A stretch of 64,000 bases of DNA from Pseudomonadota bacterium (GCA_023423655.1 JAFAFE010000005.1:704566-768565); one strand, 5' to 3'. Shown: positions 14,206 through 23,611, numbered from the stretch's first letter. Notes: generated by a model from the letters alone, not told the origin. Made by a program: numbers and translations.

Positions 14206-15666
14206 TTACGGCGGCGGTGCTTTTGCGACGGACGGCGCAGGGGATGGCGCGGGGGAAGCTGTGGTGTCGGCTGGATAATCAGGCGCGGTATCGGGAGCTT
14301 CTCTGCCATCCTTTTCCTCCCATGAAGAGATGACCTGCGCGGCCACCAGATCGCCCGTGACATTGAGCGTGGTGCGGCACATGTCGAGGAAACGATCGAC
14401 CCCCAGCACCAAGCCGATACCTTCGGGCTGGACCCCGACCATGCTCAAAATGAGCGCGATGACGGGGAGAGAACCGGCGGGAACGCCTGCCGTCCCGATG
14501 CCGCCCAATATGCACACCAGCATCACCATCGCTTGCTGTTGCAAGGTCAAATCCACGCCGAAAAATTGCGCGAGGAAGAGGACGGTAATGCCCTCGAACA
14601 TCGCGGTGCCATTCTGGTTGGCGGTCGCCCCGATGGTGAGGACAAAGCGCGCAATGCGGCGTGGCAGGTTCAATTCGGTATCGGCCACCCGCAACGCGGT
14701 CGGCAAGGTCGCATTGGACGAGGAGGTCGAAAAGGCGATAATCATCGCGTCGCGTATCTCGCGGTAAAAGGCGACCGGCGATTTTTTGGCGAGCAGCATG
14801 AGGATAAGCGGGAACACCACGAACATCTGGAAACCGAGCGCCGCCAGCACCACGCCGACAAAGGCCGACAAGCGCACCAGCAAATCCCATCCGAACACGG
14901 CAGCGAGGTTGAACATGAAACAGGCAATCGCAACCGGTGCCATGCGGATGACAATGCTGATAAGCCGCATCGAAATGTCGAAAATCCCTTCGACCGCATC
15001 CTTCAAAGTGCGGGTCGCGCGCGTATTGACCAGCACCAAGCCGATGCCGAAAAACAGCGCAAAGAACATCACCGCCAATATGTCATTGGCGCTCATCGCG
15101 GTGACGATGTTGGACGGCACGATATTGACGAGCGCGTCTATGCCGGTCGGCGCATCGCCCGACCGCTGGATGATCGAGCGCGCGCCATCGCCCGCATTGG
15201 CGAGCAATTCATTGGCGACAACCGGGTCCACCCCCTTGCCGGGTTTCAATATATTGACAAAGGCAAGGCTGACCGCGACCGCGATGGTCGATACTACCAC
15301 TGTATAAAGCAAGGTGCGGATGCCGACGCGCTTTAACGAGCGGATTTCTCCCATTTCCGCAATGCCCATGACGAGCGCGGAAAAGAGTAAGGGGATGACC
15401 AGCATGAACAATAGCCGCAGGAAAATCTGGCCGATGGGGCCGGTAATATAGGTCGTTACCCATTTGACCCACGCGGCATCCTGTGCGGTAAAATAAACGA
15501 TAAGACCGCCGACCAGCCCAACGATAAAGCCGATCACCATCTGCCATTGCAGCGATAGCCCGCCTGCCTTGGGCGTATCCGGGCCAGCACCGTCCGGGCC
15601 GTCTGTTGCAATCATTTCTTCGGTTTCCACAGCCGCGTCTATCGGCACCGGTCCGGTCATGCGCAT
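14206..15666 (-). CDS. Dicarboxylate/amino acid:cation symporter (DAACS family), copy 2
   Basis: 486 residues, the same fold as the downstream gene but clearly diverged. The loop reads GGIGTAGVPAGSLPVIALIL, the TM7 motif is TANQNGTAMFEGITVLFLAQ (NxxGT intact) and the substrate site is GVDRFLDMCRTTLNVTGDLVAA. It carries a 40-residue acidic N-terminal extension and a Pro/Ala-rich C-terminal tail, both absent from copy 1. Together they form a tandem pair of importers, probably from an old duplication or a paired acquisition. The 17-bp tandem repeats at 15762-15812 lie about 100 bp upstream and contain a TATAAT-like sequence on the coding strand. Confidence 0.95.
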   Translation of the reverse strand: MRMTGPVPIDAAVETEEMIATDGPDGAGPDTPKAGGLSLQWQMVIGFIVGLVGGLIVYFTAQDAAWVKWVTTYITGPIGQIFLRLLFMLVIPLLFSALVMGIAEMGEIRSLKRVGIRTLLYTVVVSTIAVAVSLAFVNILKPGKGVDPVVANELLANAGDGARSIIQRSGDAPTGIDALVNIVPSNIVTAMSANDILAVMFFALFFGIGLVLVNTRATRTLKDAVEGIFDISMRLISIVIRMAPVAIACFMFNLAAVFGWDLLVRLSAFVGVVLAALGFQMFVVFPLILMLLAKKSPVAFYREIRDAMIIAFSTSSSNATLPTALRVADTELNLPRRIARFVLTIGATANQNGTAMFEGITVLFLAQFFGVDLTLQQQAMVMLVCILGGIGTAGVPAGSLPVIALILSMVGVQPEGIGLVLGVDRFLDMCRTTLNVTGDLVAAQVISSWEEKDGREAPDTAPDYPADTTASPAPSPAPSVAKAPPP

Positions 15667-15761
15667 TCCTTTCCTGCGCCCCCGCTCTGTCTGGATCTTT
15701 GCAGCTCTTCGGCCTGCTCCTTGACCAGTCTGACAGGAGCCTTGCGCCGCCGCGCGGCCCC

Positions 15762-15812
15762 GCTCCCGATTATAATAGGCTCCCGAACATTATAGGCTCC
15801 CGATTATTGTGG
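15762..15812. repeat. Three tandem 17-bp repeats upstream of symporter copy 2
   Basis: GCTCCCGATTATAATAG, GCTCCCGAACATTATAG and GCTCCCGATTATTGTGG lie head to tail without spacer. On the minus strand they contain TTATAAT-like sequences, so the promoter of the divergent symporter gene may lie in the array. Confidence 0.8.
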
Positions 15813-16269
15813 CCGAGTATGTCGGCACAAAGACGATTATGCAAATATCGAGGCCAGCGGGCGGTATCGGGTAAGCTATCGCATCCCGAAGGCCGTAATA
15901 AAGACAGCAACAGAAAGGCTTAACCTTCGTCCGCAAAACGGACGCCCTTCCAAGCGAACCGCGCGCAAACCACTATTTTCTTTCACTTTATTTTCTTTTG
16001 CGCTCCGTCCCCTGCGCTGTTATTAATCCATGTTAGTAAAGGCAGGGGGCCAATAGGGGGCATCTGCTGGCACATCAGGTCCATATCCTCCCGCTTGTCG
16101 CGGCGGGGGGCGGCTATATTGCCATGACCCACGCATAAGACGACCCACGCATAAGATGGGCGGGCGTATGGCAGGTACATAAGCCAAGGATAATGGCCCG
16201 AAAATAGATGTGGACCCCCTCTCCTGCCGCGCTGACGGATGCGTCGGCTTTTGGAGAAGGAGCTTGGGG
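15813..16269. other. Gene-free stretch between symporter and lipoprotein genes
   Basis: No convincing ORF. It holds a 16-bp tandem duplication (GACCCACGCATAAGAC and GACCCACGCATAAGAT, 16126-16157) and an AT-rich tract at 15974-15998. It should contain the promoter of the plus-strand gene at 16270, but I cannot place it with confidence. Confidence 0.5.
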
Positions 16270-17331
16270 ATGACTATCAAACGCGCGGCATCGGCCGCAT
16301 CTTTACTGGTCATGGCATTGGCCTTGACCGCCTGTGGCAAACAGAGCGCGGATGGCGCGGGGGCAACAGCTGCGACAGATACGGCAAGCGCCGCTACCGC
16401 TGCGCCCGACAAGGCCGCCGACACCTTGCCTGCCCCTGCGCTCGCCGCGTGGGAAAGCTATTCCAAGACATTATGCAAAGAGATGGGCGAAAATTTCGCC
16501 GCTGTGCGTTTCTACCCGCTGGCTGGCGCTACGTCGGCGAGCGAAGGCAGCGACCCTCAGGGCGGCTATCTTCAAGGCGATTTCAACAGCGACGGCACGC
16601 CCGATTTTGCAGTGACCAGCGACAATAATGGCTGCGTTAACACCAGCGGCGCGCCGCCTTATGGCAATGCCGGACCGCCGGTGGACTTCATCATCTCTGA
16701 CGCAAAGGGCTATAAGGTCGTAGAAGGCTTTATGGCCTATCTCGCCGCCGGTAATCTGGGAAAGCATGGCGGGCGCGATGTCGTCATCACCGATGGCGCG
16801 TTCAACGGCACATGCGGGCCGGTCACCAAAATCGTCTGGGGCTGGACCGGCAGCAAGATGGACGTGCTGGAACGGCGCAACGACAAGGGCGCCAAGGTCG
16901 ATCAGGAAGGCTGTCCGGTCGGCCAAGCTGCCAAAGCCAGCGGCAATTTCCCGCCGGTCAAGCAAGGTGTTTATGTCGTCGAGGGCACAAGCTGCCAGCA
17001 AGCGGTCACACAAAGCACACCGGGCAAGGATGGCTGGCCCGCCGACGCCTTTGCCTATTTCGACGACAAGACGTGGGGCTTTGTGTTCGAGGACGGAATG
17101 CCATGGGGCAATCGCGACTATAAAGGCTTCGAACCGGCTGGCCCTAACCGCTACAAGATCAAGCTCCACACTTTCGGCAATGGCGATGGCCCCGGTTTTC
17201 CGGACAGTGCGACCATAAATGTCGCATCGCCGACGCGGTTCAGCGAAACCTATAATGGCCAGACCACCACCTATAATCATTGTCCCGACGCAAGCCTGCC
17301 CGCTTGGCTGCGCAACCATTTCAAGGCCTGA
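16270..17331 (+). CDS. Exported lipoprotein of unknown function
   Basis: 353 residues. MTIKRAASAASLLVMALALTAC is a lipoprotein signal with lipobox LTAC, followed by an Ala/Thr-rich linker. The mature part contains several Cys (KTLCKEMG, NGCVNTSG, FNGTCGP, EGCPVGQ, GTSCQQ, YNHCPD), which suits a disulfide-bonded periplasmic domain. The stretch GDFNSDGTPDFAVTSDNNGC resembles an FG-GAP/VCBS-like calcium loop. I recognise no catalytic motif. ATG 16270 is preferred over upstream starts because it begins the signal peptide and follows AAGGAG. Five bases separate its stop from the next gene, so they form a two-gene operon. Confidence 0.8.
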   Translation: MTIKRAASAASLLVMALALTACGKQSADGAGATAATDTASAATAAPDKAADTLPAPALAAWESYSKTLCKEMGENFAAVRFYPLAGATSASEGSDPQGGYLQGDFNSDGTPDFAVTSDNNGCVNTSGAPPYGNAGPPVDFIISDAKGYKVVEGFMAYLAAGNLGKHGGRDVVITDGAFNGTCGPVTKIVWGWTGSKMDVLERRNDKGAKVDQEGCPVGQAAKASGNFPPVKQGVYVVEGTSCQQAVTQSTPGKDGWPADAFAYFDDKTWGFVFEDGMPWGNRDYKGFEPAGPNRYKIKLHTFGNGDGPGFPDSATINVASPTRFSETYNGQTTTYNHCPDASLPAWLRNHFKA

Positions 17332-17336
17332 CGACT

Positions 17337-18227
17337 ATGCGTTATATATCTGCATTTAGTGTGGCGTTGCTGGTGAATAGTCCGGCAGCCGCGCAAACCG
17401 CTCAACCCTCCGCCACCCAGCCGACCGCCGCCCAAGCGGCTGCCGCCAAGCCTGCGCAGCCCGGCAAGCCGGCTCTCCACATATTGGGCGTGCCCCTTGG
17501 CGGCACGGTTGCCGACATTGAACAGATGAGCCGTGCGCAAGGGTTTCAAGGCTATTCGCGCGAAAATTATTGCGACAGCGGCCGTCTGTGCCGTTACCGC
17601 GTGAGTATTGAAAATATCCCCGGCACCGATTTCATCTTCACCATGTGGGGACAGAAAAAGACCGCGGATCACAGCCTTGCGATCAGCTTTGCCTTCACCG
17701 CGCCGCCTAACGCGCATCGCATCTGGTCGGCAGGAACGGACCAAAGGTTCGGCGATGAACGCAATCCCGGAGCTTCGGCCCCGATGTGGGCGGATGTGCA
17801 GGCCGAACTCAACCAACGCTTTGGCAAAGCCTCTTATGTGCGTCCGCTCAATGGCGGCACACAGGCGCTGCATATGCGCTGGGTGTGGGACACGAACGGG
17901 CGTCTGCTTAGCTGGACCAAGCCCATGTTCAATAATTGCGGCCCTGCCATTGCGCGCGCATCGGTGGAGCCGGGCATCGGCGTGCTGGCCAATTCCAACG
18001 TCGCCCCGCTCCAGCCGCAGGCCTTTTTATGGGCGCGCCAAGGCGGCTGCGCCCGCGCGGCAGAGGTTGAAATGTACCAGACGCGCGGCGTGGTCTATTA
18101 TCTCAAAGTGCGCGTGATGGACTTCCAGATGGGCCATGATTCGCAATATTACACAACGCGGATGCTCAACGAACATCGCGCCAAAGAAAACCGCGCCCGC
18201 ACGGTCAATAATAAACCAAATTTCTAA
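17337..18227 (+). CDS. Secreted protein of unknown function, partner of the preceding lipoprotein
   Basis: 296 residues with a short signal peptide ending in SPAAAQ and an Ala/Pro/Gln linker to about residue 45. The mature part starts LHILGVPLGGTVADIEQMSR, a pattern also seen in other short periplasmic proteins that bind peptides or surfaces, but I cannot name the family. Paired cysteines (ENYCDSGRLCRYR, NNCGP, GGCARA) suggest disulfides. There is no membrane segment after the signal. It starts five bases after the upstream gene, so the two products probably act together in the periplasm. Confidence 0.8.
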   Translation: MRYISAFSVALLVNSPAAAQTAQPSATQPTAAQAAAAKPAQPGKPALHILGVPLGGTVADIEQMSRAQGFQGYSRENYCDSGRLCRYRVSIENIPGTDFIFTMWGQKKTADHSLAISFAFTAPPNAHRIWSAGTDQRFGDERNPGASAPMWADVQAELNQRFGKASYVRPLNGGTQALHMRWVWDTNGRLLSWTKPMFNNCGPAIARASVEPGIGVLANSNVAPLQPQAFLWARQGGCARAAEVEMYQTRGVVYYLKVRVMDFQMGHDSQYYTTRMLNEHRAKENRARTVNNKPNF

Positions 18228-18288
18228 ACAAGGTGCGGCGACATAGTGCGATCGACTTGCGCATGTCCCCTACGCACCGCATGTCCAC

Positions 18289-18325
18289 AAAAAAAGACCT
18301 GAACCGGCTGGTGCCGGATCAGGTC
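18289..18325 (-). terminator. Strong minus-strand terminator lying between two plus-strand genes
   Basis: On the minus strand, GACCTGATCCGG pairs with CCGGTTCAGGTC (one internal mismatch, six-base loop) and is followed by seven T residues. No annotated minus-strand gene precedes it before 23612, so it should end a short local transcript. Confidence 0.85.
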
Positions 18326-18429
18326 TTAAGGGAAAAGGTCCCTCTTGTCGTATAACGACGCCAGAGCCCTTCGGGTCGCAGGGCGGATATGAGCGAGTCG
18401 CCTTTCAAAGTATTGTATAAAATCGACAT
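18319..18429 (-). CDS. Candidate 36-residue small protein upstream of the orphan terminator
   Basis: On the minus strand ATG 18429 opens 36 codons beginning MSILYNTLKG and ending GTFSLKT. The TGA falls inside the terminator stem, a compact layout typical of small monocistronic genes. The Shine-Dalgarno is weak (GTGAGA). The product would be basic, with SALRPEGLWRRY in the middle, and I do not recognise it. The alternative is a noncoding RNA of about 130 nt ending at the same terminator. An ORF of this size can occur by chance. Confidence 0.4.
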   Translation of the reverse strand: MSILYNTLKGDSLISALRPEGLWRRYTTRGTFSLKT

Positions 18430-18646
18430 GGTGCGGAATCTCACAATGATTATGTAGTGGATAGCACCGGATATGGCTGATTATTACCTTTTCGCGTAAT
18501 CATTCATTCATTTTTGTCCGGTCAACTATCGTTTATCGACCGGCGCGACTCGGCAACATTATTGTATCGGAACCGCTTTCCTTGCGCATCTTGCCCGTCC
18601 GGTATGACCGCTTGCATTAGGGGCGCGCCTCCCGCATGGGGCGGCG

Positions 18647-19729
18647 ATGCTCTATAGTCTTGCCAAGCCCGTCCTGTTCGGCCTCGATGCGGAAAATGCC
18701 CATAGCCTGACGATCAAGGCGCTCAAGCTGCGGGCCCGTGCGCGGCCATTGGCTGCCGACCCGATGCTGGCGATGGAGGTTGCGGGGCTGCACTTTCCCA
18801 ATCCGGTGGGCTTGGCGCCCGGCTTCGATAAAAATGCCGAGGTCATCCACGCGATGCCCGCGCTGGGGCTCGGCTTTGCCGAGGTCGGCACGCTCACCCC
18901 GCGCGCGCAAAGCGGCAATGACCGCCCGCGCCTGTTCCGGCTGGTCGAGGACCGCGCGGTCATCAACCGCATGGGCTTTAACAATGACGGGCAAGAGGCC
19001 GCCGCCGCGCGCATCAAGGCCTTGCGTAGCTCGGGGCCGGTGCCGCTTCTCGGCATCAATATCGGCGCGAACAAGGACAGCACCGCCGAGGGCCGCGCGA
19101 CAGAGGATTATGTGCGCGGGGTCGAACACATGGCCGCGCTCGCCGATTATCTCACCGTCAATATCAGCTCGCCCAACACGCCGGGACTGCGCGCCTTGCA
19201 GGACAAGGGGGCGCTGGACGCGCTCCTTGCTGCGGTCATGGCGGCGCGTGAAAATGCACGTAAAAATGCACGGGGGAGCGCTGGGGGAAATGACGCCCCG
19301 CCCGTCTTCCTCAAAGTCGCGCCCGATCTGGAGCCTGCCGATATTGACGATATTGTTGCCCTCGCCCACCAGCACCGGCTCGACGCGCTGATTGTCAGCA
19401 ATACGACGATCAGCCGCCCCGCCGACCTGCGTTCGCCCCATGCGCAACAAGCAGGCGGCCTGTCCGGCGCGCCGCTGTGCGCCCTGTCGCGCCAGCGGCT
19501 CAAGGATTTCGTCGCGGCCGGAAGCGGGGCCATCCCGCTCGTTTCGGTCGGCGGTATCGCGAGCGCAGAGGAAGCCTATGCCCGCATCCGCGCCGGGGCA
19601 TCGCTCGTGCAAATTTACAGCGCGATGGTCTATGAAGGGCCGATGCTCGCCAGCCGCATCAATAGAGGCTTGAAGCGCCTGCTCGCCCGCGACGGCTTTG
19701 CGCGGCTGGCCGACGCCGTGGGCGCATAA
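18647..19729 (+). CDS. pyrD: Dihydroorotate dehydrogenase (quinone), class 2
   Basis: Fourth step of pyrimidine synthesis: oxidises dihydroorotate to orotate with FMN and passes electrons to the quinone pool at the inner membrane. 360 residues with the class 2 N-terminal helix MLYSLAKPVLFGLDAENAHS. Motifs: GLAPGFDKNAEVIHAMPALG, EVGTLTPRAQSGNDRPRLFR, the active-site region LTVNISSPNTPGLR with the catalytic Ser, VKVAPD-like FLKVAPDLE, ALIVSNTT, and the FMN phosphate loop LVSVGGIASAEEAYARIRAGAS. It is the first gene of a plus-strand run; 50 bp separate it from ggt. Confidence 0.97.
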   Translation: MLYSLAKPVLFGLDAENAHSLTIKALKLRARARPLAADPMLAMEVAGLHFPNPVGLAPGFDKNAEVIHAMPALGLGFAEVGTLTPRAQSGNDRPRLFRLVEDRAVINRMGFNNDGQEAAAARIKALRSSGPVPLLGINIGANKDSTAEGRATEDYVRGVEHMAALADYLTVNISSPNTPGLRALQDKGALDALLAAVMAARENARKNARGSAGGNDAPPVFLKVAPDLEPADIDDIVALAHQHRLDALIVSNTTISRPADLRSPHAQQAGGLSGAPLCALSRQRLKDFVAAGSGAIPLVSVGGIASAEEAYARIRAGASLVQIYSAMVYEGPMLASRINRGLKRLLARDGFARLADAVGA

Positions 19730-19779
19730 GCCCGCGCATCATCGCCGCCTTATTCTGTTACACCATTAGGAGCTTGCCC

Positions 19780-21567
19780 TTGGCGCGGGACGCTGCTTTT
19801 ATGGCGCGCATGAAAATGACAAAAATGCAGGGGATGAAAGGCATGGGCGTCATTGCAATCGCAATGCTCGCACAGCCCGCTTACGCCCAACAAATCGATC
19901 CCAATAATACGGTCCCGCAAACCGCCGCCACCTTGCCCGCCGCCAAAACCGCGAGCGGGGCCGCTGTCGTTGCATCCGCCGATCCGCGCGCCACCGCCGC
20001 CGGACAGGAGATGCTGCGCGCAGGCGGGTCTGCGGCCGATGCGGCCATCGCCACTATGCTCGCTTTGAGCGTGGTCGAGCCGCAATCGAGCGGCATCGGC
20101 GGGGGCGGTTTCTTTGTCTATAATGACGCCAGCACCGGCACCACCGGCACGATTGACGGGCGCGAAAAAGCCCCCGCTTCGGCCACCCCCAACCTGTTCA
20201 TGGGCGCAGACGGCAAGCCCATCCCGTTCGTCCAAGCCTATCCCGGCGGCAAGTCGGTCGGCGTGCCCGGCAATATCCGGCTGGCGGCCATGGCGCATAA
20301 AAAATGGGGCAAGCTTAAATGGAAAGCCTTGTTCCAACCCGCAATCCGGCTCGCTGAACAAGGCTATGTCACCAATGCCTGGACCGCTACCGCGATTGCG
20401 ATGAACGCCAAGACCATCGCCGAACAGCCCGCAACCCGCGCGCTTTATTTCCGCGACGGCAAGCCGATTGGCGAAGGCGTCACCATCCGCAACCCCGCGC
20501 TTGGAAAATTGCTGCGCGACATTGCCGACAAAGGCCCCGATGCTTTTTATACCGGCAGCAATGCGCAGGCGATTGTCGATGCGGTCGGCAAGGCGTCGGT
20601 CAATCCGGCGGTGATGACGCTGGACGACCTTAAAAGCTATCAGGCGGTGGACCGCGAGGCGGTCTGCACCAGCTATCGCCAGTATAAATTATGCGGCATG
20701 GGACCGCCTTCGTCGGGTGCGACCACAGTGTTCCAGATTATGGGGATGCTGGAAGGCTATGACATGAAGGCGATGGGCAAGGACAGCCCGATGAGCTGGC
20801 ATTTGATCGGCGAAGCGATGCAGCTTGCCTATGCCGACCGCGCCAAATATCTGGGCGATCCGGCCTTTGTCGAGGTGCCGGTCAAGGGCCTGCTCGACAA
20901 AAGCTATATAGCCAGCCGTGCGCATCTGATTTCGCCCTTGCGCGCGCTTGGCACCTATGAGGCGGGGACGCCGCCGGGCGCCAAACCGCGCACCGCCGCG
21001 CCTCCGGGCGAAGTTTCCGGTACCACCCATTTCGTCGCGAGCGACAAAGCGGGCAATCTTGCCTCGATGACATCGACCATCGAAGGCATATTCGGCAGCC
21101 AGTTGGTCGCCAACGGCGTGGTGCTCAATAACGAGATGACCGATTTCACTTTTGCGCCCGAAGAAAAGGGCGCTCCGGTCGCCAACCGCGTCGAACCCGG
21201 CAAGCGGCCTTTATCGTCAATGGCCCCCACCATCGTTTACGGTCCCGACGGCAAGCCGATCCTCGCGGTCGGCTCGGCAGGCGGCAAGCGCATCATCATG
21301 CACGTCACCAAAACATTGGTCGGCGTGCTTGATTTCGGGATGCCCGCCAGCGAAGCCATCGCACTCCCCAATATTTTCTATGACAAGGACGGGTTGCAGA
21401 TGGAAAATTCACCGCTCGGCAACAGTCTCGCGCCGCGCATTTCGGCCTTCGGGCAGAAAGTGCGGGTGATCGATCTGGGGTCCAAACTGACCACCGCCCA
21501 ACGCACCGCTTCGGGATGGACCGGCGCGGCCGATCCACGCAGCCAAGGCAATGCGCTGGCGCAATAA
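19780..21567 (+). CDS. ggt: Gamma-glutamyltransferase
   Basis: Periplasmic gamma-glutamyltranspeptidase that cleaves glutathione and related gamma-glutamyl compounds; made as a proenzyme that cuts itself. About 596 residues. The N-terminus carries a signal peptide ending PAYAQQ. The large subunit has MLRAGGSAADAAIATMLALSVVEPQSSGIGGGGFF. The self-processing and nucleophile Thr is in EVSGTTHFVASDKAGNLAS, and the small subunit continues with the lid and GSAGGKRIIMHVTKTLVG. TTG 19780 is favoured because AGGAG (19768-19772) is seven bases upstream; ATG 19801 or 19810 are alternatives and change only the region before the signal core. Confidence 0.95.
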   Translation: MARDAAFMARMKMTKMQGMKGMGVIAIAMLAQPAYAQQIDPNNTVPQTAATLPAAKTASGAAVVASADPRATAAGQEMLRAGGSAADAAIATMLALSVVEPQSSGIGGGGFFVYNDASTGTTGTIDGREKAPASATPNLFMGADGKPIPFVQAYPGGKSVGVPGNIRLAAMAHKKWGKLKWKALFQPAIRLAEQGYVTNAWTATAIAMNAKTIAEQPATRALYFRDGKPIGEGVTIRNPALGKLLRDIADKGPDAFYTGSNAQAIVDAVGKASVNPAVMTLDDLKSYQAVDREAVCTSYRQYKLCGMGPPSSGATTVFQIMGMLEGYDMKAMGKDSPMSWHLIGEAMQLAYADRAKYLGDPAFVEVPVKGLLDKSYIASRAHLISPLRALGTYEAGTPPGAKPRTAAPPGEVSGTTHFVASDKAGNLASMTSTIEGIFGSQLVANGVVLNNEMTDFTFAPEEKGAPVANRVEPGKRPLSSMAPTIVYGPDGKPILAVGSAGGKRIIMHVTKTLVGVLDFGMPASEAIALPNIFYDKDGLQMENSPLGNSLAPRISAFGQKVRVIDLGSKLTTAQRTASGWTGAADPRSQGNALAQ

Positions 21568-21623
21568 ATGCCGCCAGCGCACGTCCGCTTACCCCTCTTC
21601 CCCATGGATAAAGGCCAAAATCA

Positions 21624-23441
21624 ATGAAGCGCAGCACCAAAGAGCGCCCGATGGAACGCTTTCCCAATCTGGTTTCGATGTTCTTCACCCGCGCCGAAGA
21701 AGAGGGAGACAAGCCTTTCCTATGGGCCAAAAAGGACCGCGCATGGACGCCGATAAGCTGGCGCGAGGCCGCACATATGGTCGCGGCGCTCGCCCATTCG
21801 TTCAACGAAATGGGCCTCAAAAATGGCGACCGCATCATGCTGGTCAGCGAAAACCGGCCTGAATGGTGTATTTCGGACCTTGCCATCATGGCGGCGGGGT
21901 GCGTGACCGTCCCGACCTACACCACCAACACCGAACGCGATCATCAGCATATCCTCGACAATAGCGGCGCGAGCGCGGTGATTGTGTCGGATGCCAAACT
22001 CGCCAAGACGCTCATGCCCGCGGTCATGCGCTCCAATGCAAGACTGGCCATCGGGATGCAGGATTTGCGCATCGGCCAGCAAGGCGATGTCGAAATCCGC
22101 AACTGGAATAATCTGGTCAGTGATGGCGAAAAGCATCTTGCCGCGATCCGCGACCGCGCCGCCAAGGTAACGCGCGACGAACTTGCCTGCCTCATCTACA
22201 CCTCCGGCACCGGCGGCGCGCCGCGCGGGGTGCGCCAGCATCATGGCGCGATCCTCCACAATGTCGAAGGCTGTATCGACATTATCGAGAATGATTTCGG
22301 CTGGGATGATGAGGTGTTCCTGTCCTTCCTGCCGCTGTCCCATGCTTATGAACATTCGGGCGGGCAATTCCTGCCGATCGCGCTCGGCGGACAGATTTAT
22401 TATTCGGAAGGGCTGGAAAAGCTGGTTTCGAATATCGAGGAAGTCAAACCCACCATCATGGTCGTGGTGCCGCGCCTGTTCGAAGTCATTCGCGCGCGCA
22501 TGTTGAAGGCGGTCGAAAAGCAGGGCAAGCTTGCCAATATATTGCTCGACCGCGCGCTCACCCTAGGCGAAAAAAGCTATACCAAGGGCGGGCTGCCATT
22601 CTATGACAAGCCGGTGCAATTTGCCGTGGACCGCTTGTTCAAGCCCAAAATCCAGCAGAAATTCGGCGGGCGCATCAAGGCGTTGGTGTCGGGCGGCGCA
22701 CCGCTCAATCCGGACATCGGGATTTTCTTCCACTCCTTGGGCCTGACCTTGCTGCAAGGCTATGGCCAGACCGAAGCAGGGCCGGTGATTAGCTGCAACC
22801 GCCCCGCCGCCGGTTTGAAGATGGACACGGTCGGCCCGCCGATGCTCAACACCGAAGTCAGCATTGCCGAAGATGGCGAAATATTGGTGCGCGGCGAACT
22901 CGTCATGCACGGCTATTGGCGCAATCAGGCCGAAACCGACCGCGTGCTGGTCAATGGCTGGCTCCACACCGGCGACATCGGCCATTTTGACGAACAGGGC
23001 CGCATCGTCATTACCGACCGCAAGAAAGACCTTATCGTCAACGACAAGGGCGACAATGTCGCGCCGCAGCGGGTCGAAGGGATGCTCACGCTCCAGCCGG
23101 AAATCCTGCAAGCGATGGTCTATGGCGACAAGCGCCCGCACATTGTCGGCATCATCGTGCCGGATCCCGAATGGGCGAAGGAATGGGCCGAAATCCACGG
23201 ACTGCCGACCGATCTGAAACTGCTCCAACAGCATGACAAATTCCGCGCCGCCGTGCGCGCCGCGATTGACCGGGTCAACGCCAATTTGTCGGTGGTGGAA
23301 AAGGTGCGCAAATTCGATTTTGCCGATGAAGCCTTCACCATCGAAAATGAACAGATGACCCCCTCGATGAAAATCCGCCGCCATATACTGAAGCAGGTCT
23401 ATGCAGACAAAATTGCCGCGCTCTATGGCGGCAAGGAATAG
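21624..23441 (+). CDS. Long-chain acyl-CoA synthetase (AMP-forming)
   Basis: 605 residues, ANL superfamily. It activates fatty acids to acyl-CoA through an acyl-adenylate. The phosphate loop is LIYTSGTGGAPRGVRQHH, the A5 motif GYGQTEAGPVISCN, the A7 motif WLHTGDIGHFDEQGRIVITDRKKDLIV, and the C-terminal Lys lies in MTPSMKIRRHILKQVY. The layout, with a long C-terminal half, matches FadD15/FAA1-like enzymes. The start may be ATG 21624 or ATG 21651 (MERFPNLVSMFF). It sits 56 bp after ggt, with no functional link that I can see. Confidence 0.94.
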   Translation: MKRSTKERPMERFPNLVSMFFTRAEEEGDKPFLWAKKDRAWTPISWREAAHMVAALAHSFNEMGLKNGDRIMLVSENRPEWCISDLAIMAAGCVTVPTYTTNTERDHQHILDNSGASAVIVSDAKLAKTLMPAVMRSNARLAIGMQDLRIGQQGDVEIRNWNNLVSDGEKHLAAIRDRAAKVTRDELACLIYTSGTGGAPRGVRQHHGAILHNVEGCIDIIENDFGWDDEVFLSFLPLSHAYEHSGGQFLPIALGGQIYYSEGLEKLVSNIEEVKPTIMVVVPRLFEVIRARMLKAVEKQGKLANILLDRALTLGEKSYTKGGLPFYDKPVQFAVDRLFKPKIQQKFGGRIKALVSGGAPLNPDIGIFFHSLGLTLLQGYGQTEAGPVISCNRPAAGLKMDTVGPPMLNTEVSIAEDGEILVRGELVMHGYWRNQAETDRVLVNGWLHTGDIGHFDEQGRIVITDRKKDLIVNDKGDNVAPQRVEGMLTLQPEILQAMVYGDKRPHIVGIIVPDPEWAKEWAEIHGLPTDLKLLQQHDKFRAAVRAAIDRVNANLSVVEKVRKFDFADEAFTIENEQMTPSMKIRRHILKQVYADKIAALYGGKE

Positions 23442-23451
23442 GGCCGCGCCT

Positions 23452-23605
23452 GCCCTCCCCTTCAGCGGAGGGCAAGCGCGACCTGGAAACTTGAAGCGAA
23501 GCTGAAAATTTTTAGTCGTACGGGGGGTGGGGTCTGTCCGCCCGCACTACGTCGGTTTAACAGTCCCCGCCACGACCCGCTTCACCGCTGAACGGAAAGG
23601 AGCTT
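23452..23605. repeat. Decayed family-C element after the acyl-CoA synthetase gene
   Basis: GCCCTCCCCTTCAGCGGAGGGC (positions 23452-23473) is the left palindrome. A 30-nt core at 23491-23520 (starting TTGAAGCGAAGCTGAAAA) is followed by GGGGTGGGGTCTGTCCG. The same core and flank occur at 46327 onward with two differences. The right arm is degenerate. Confidence 0.75.
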
Positions 23606-23611
23606 TACCGC

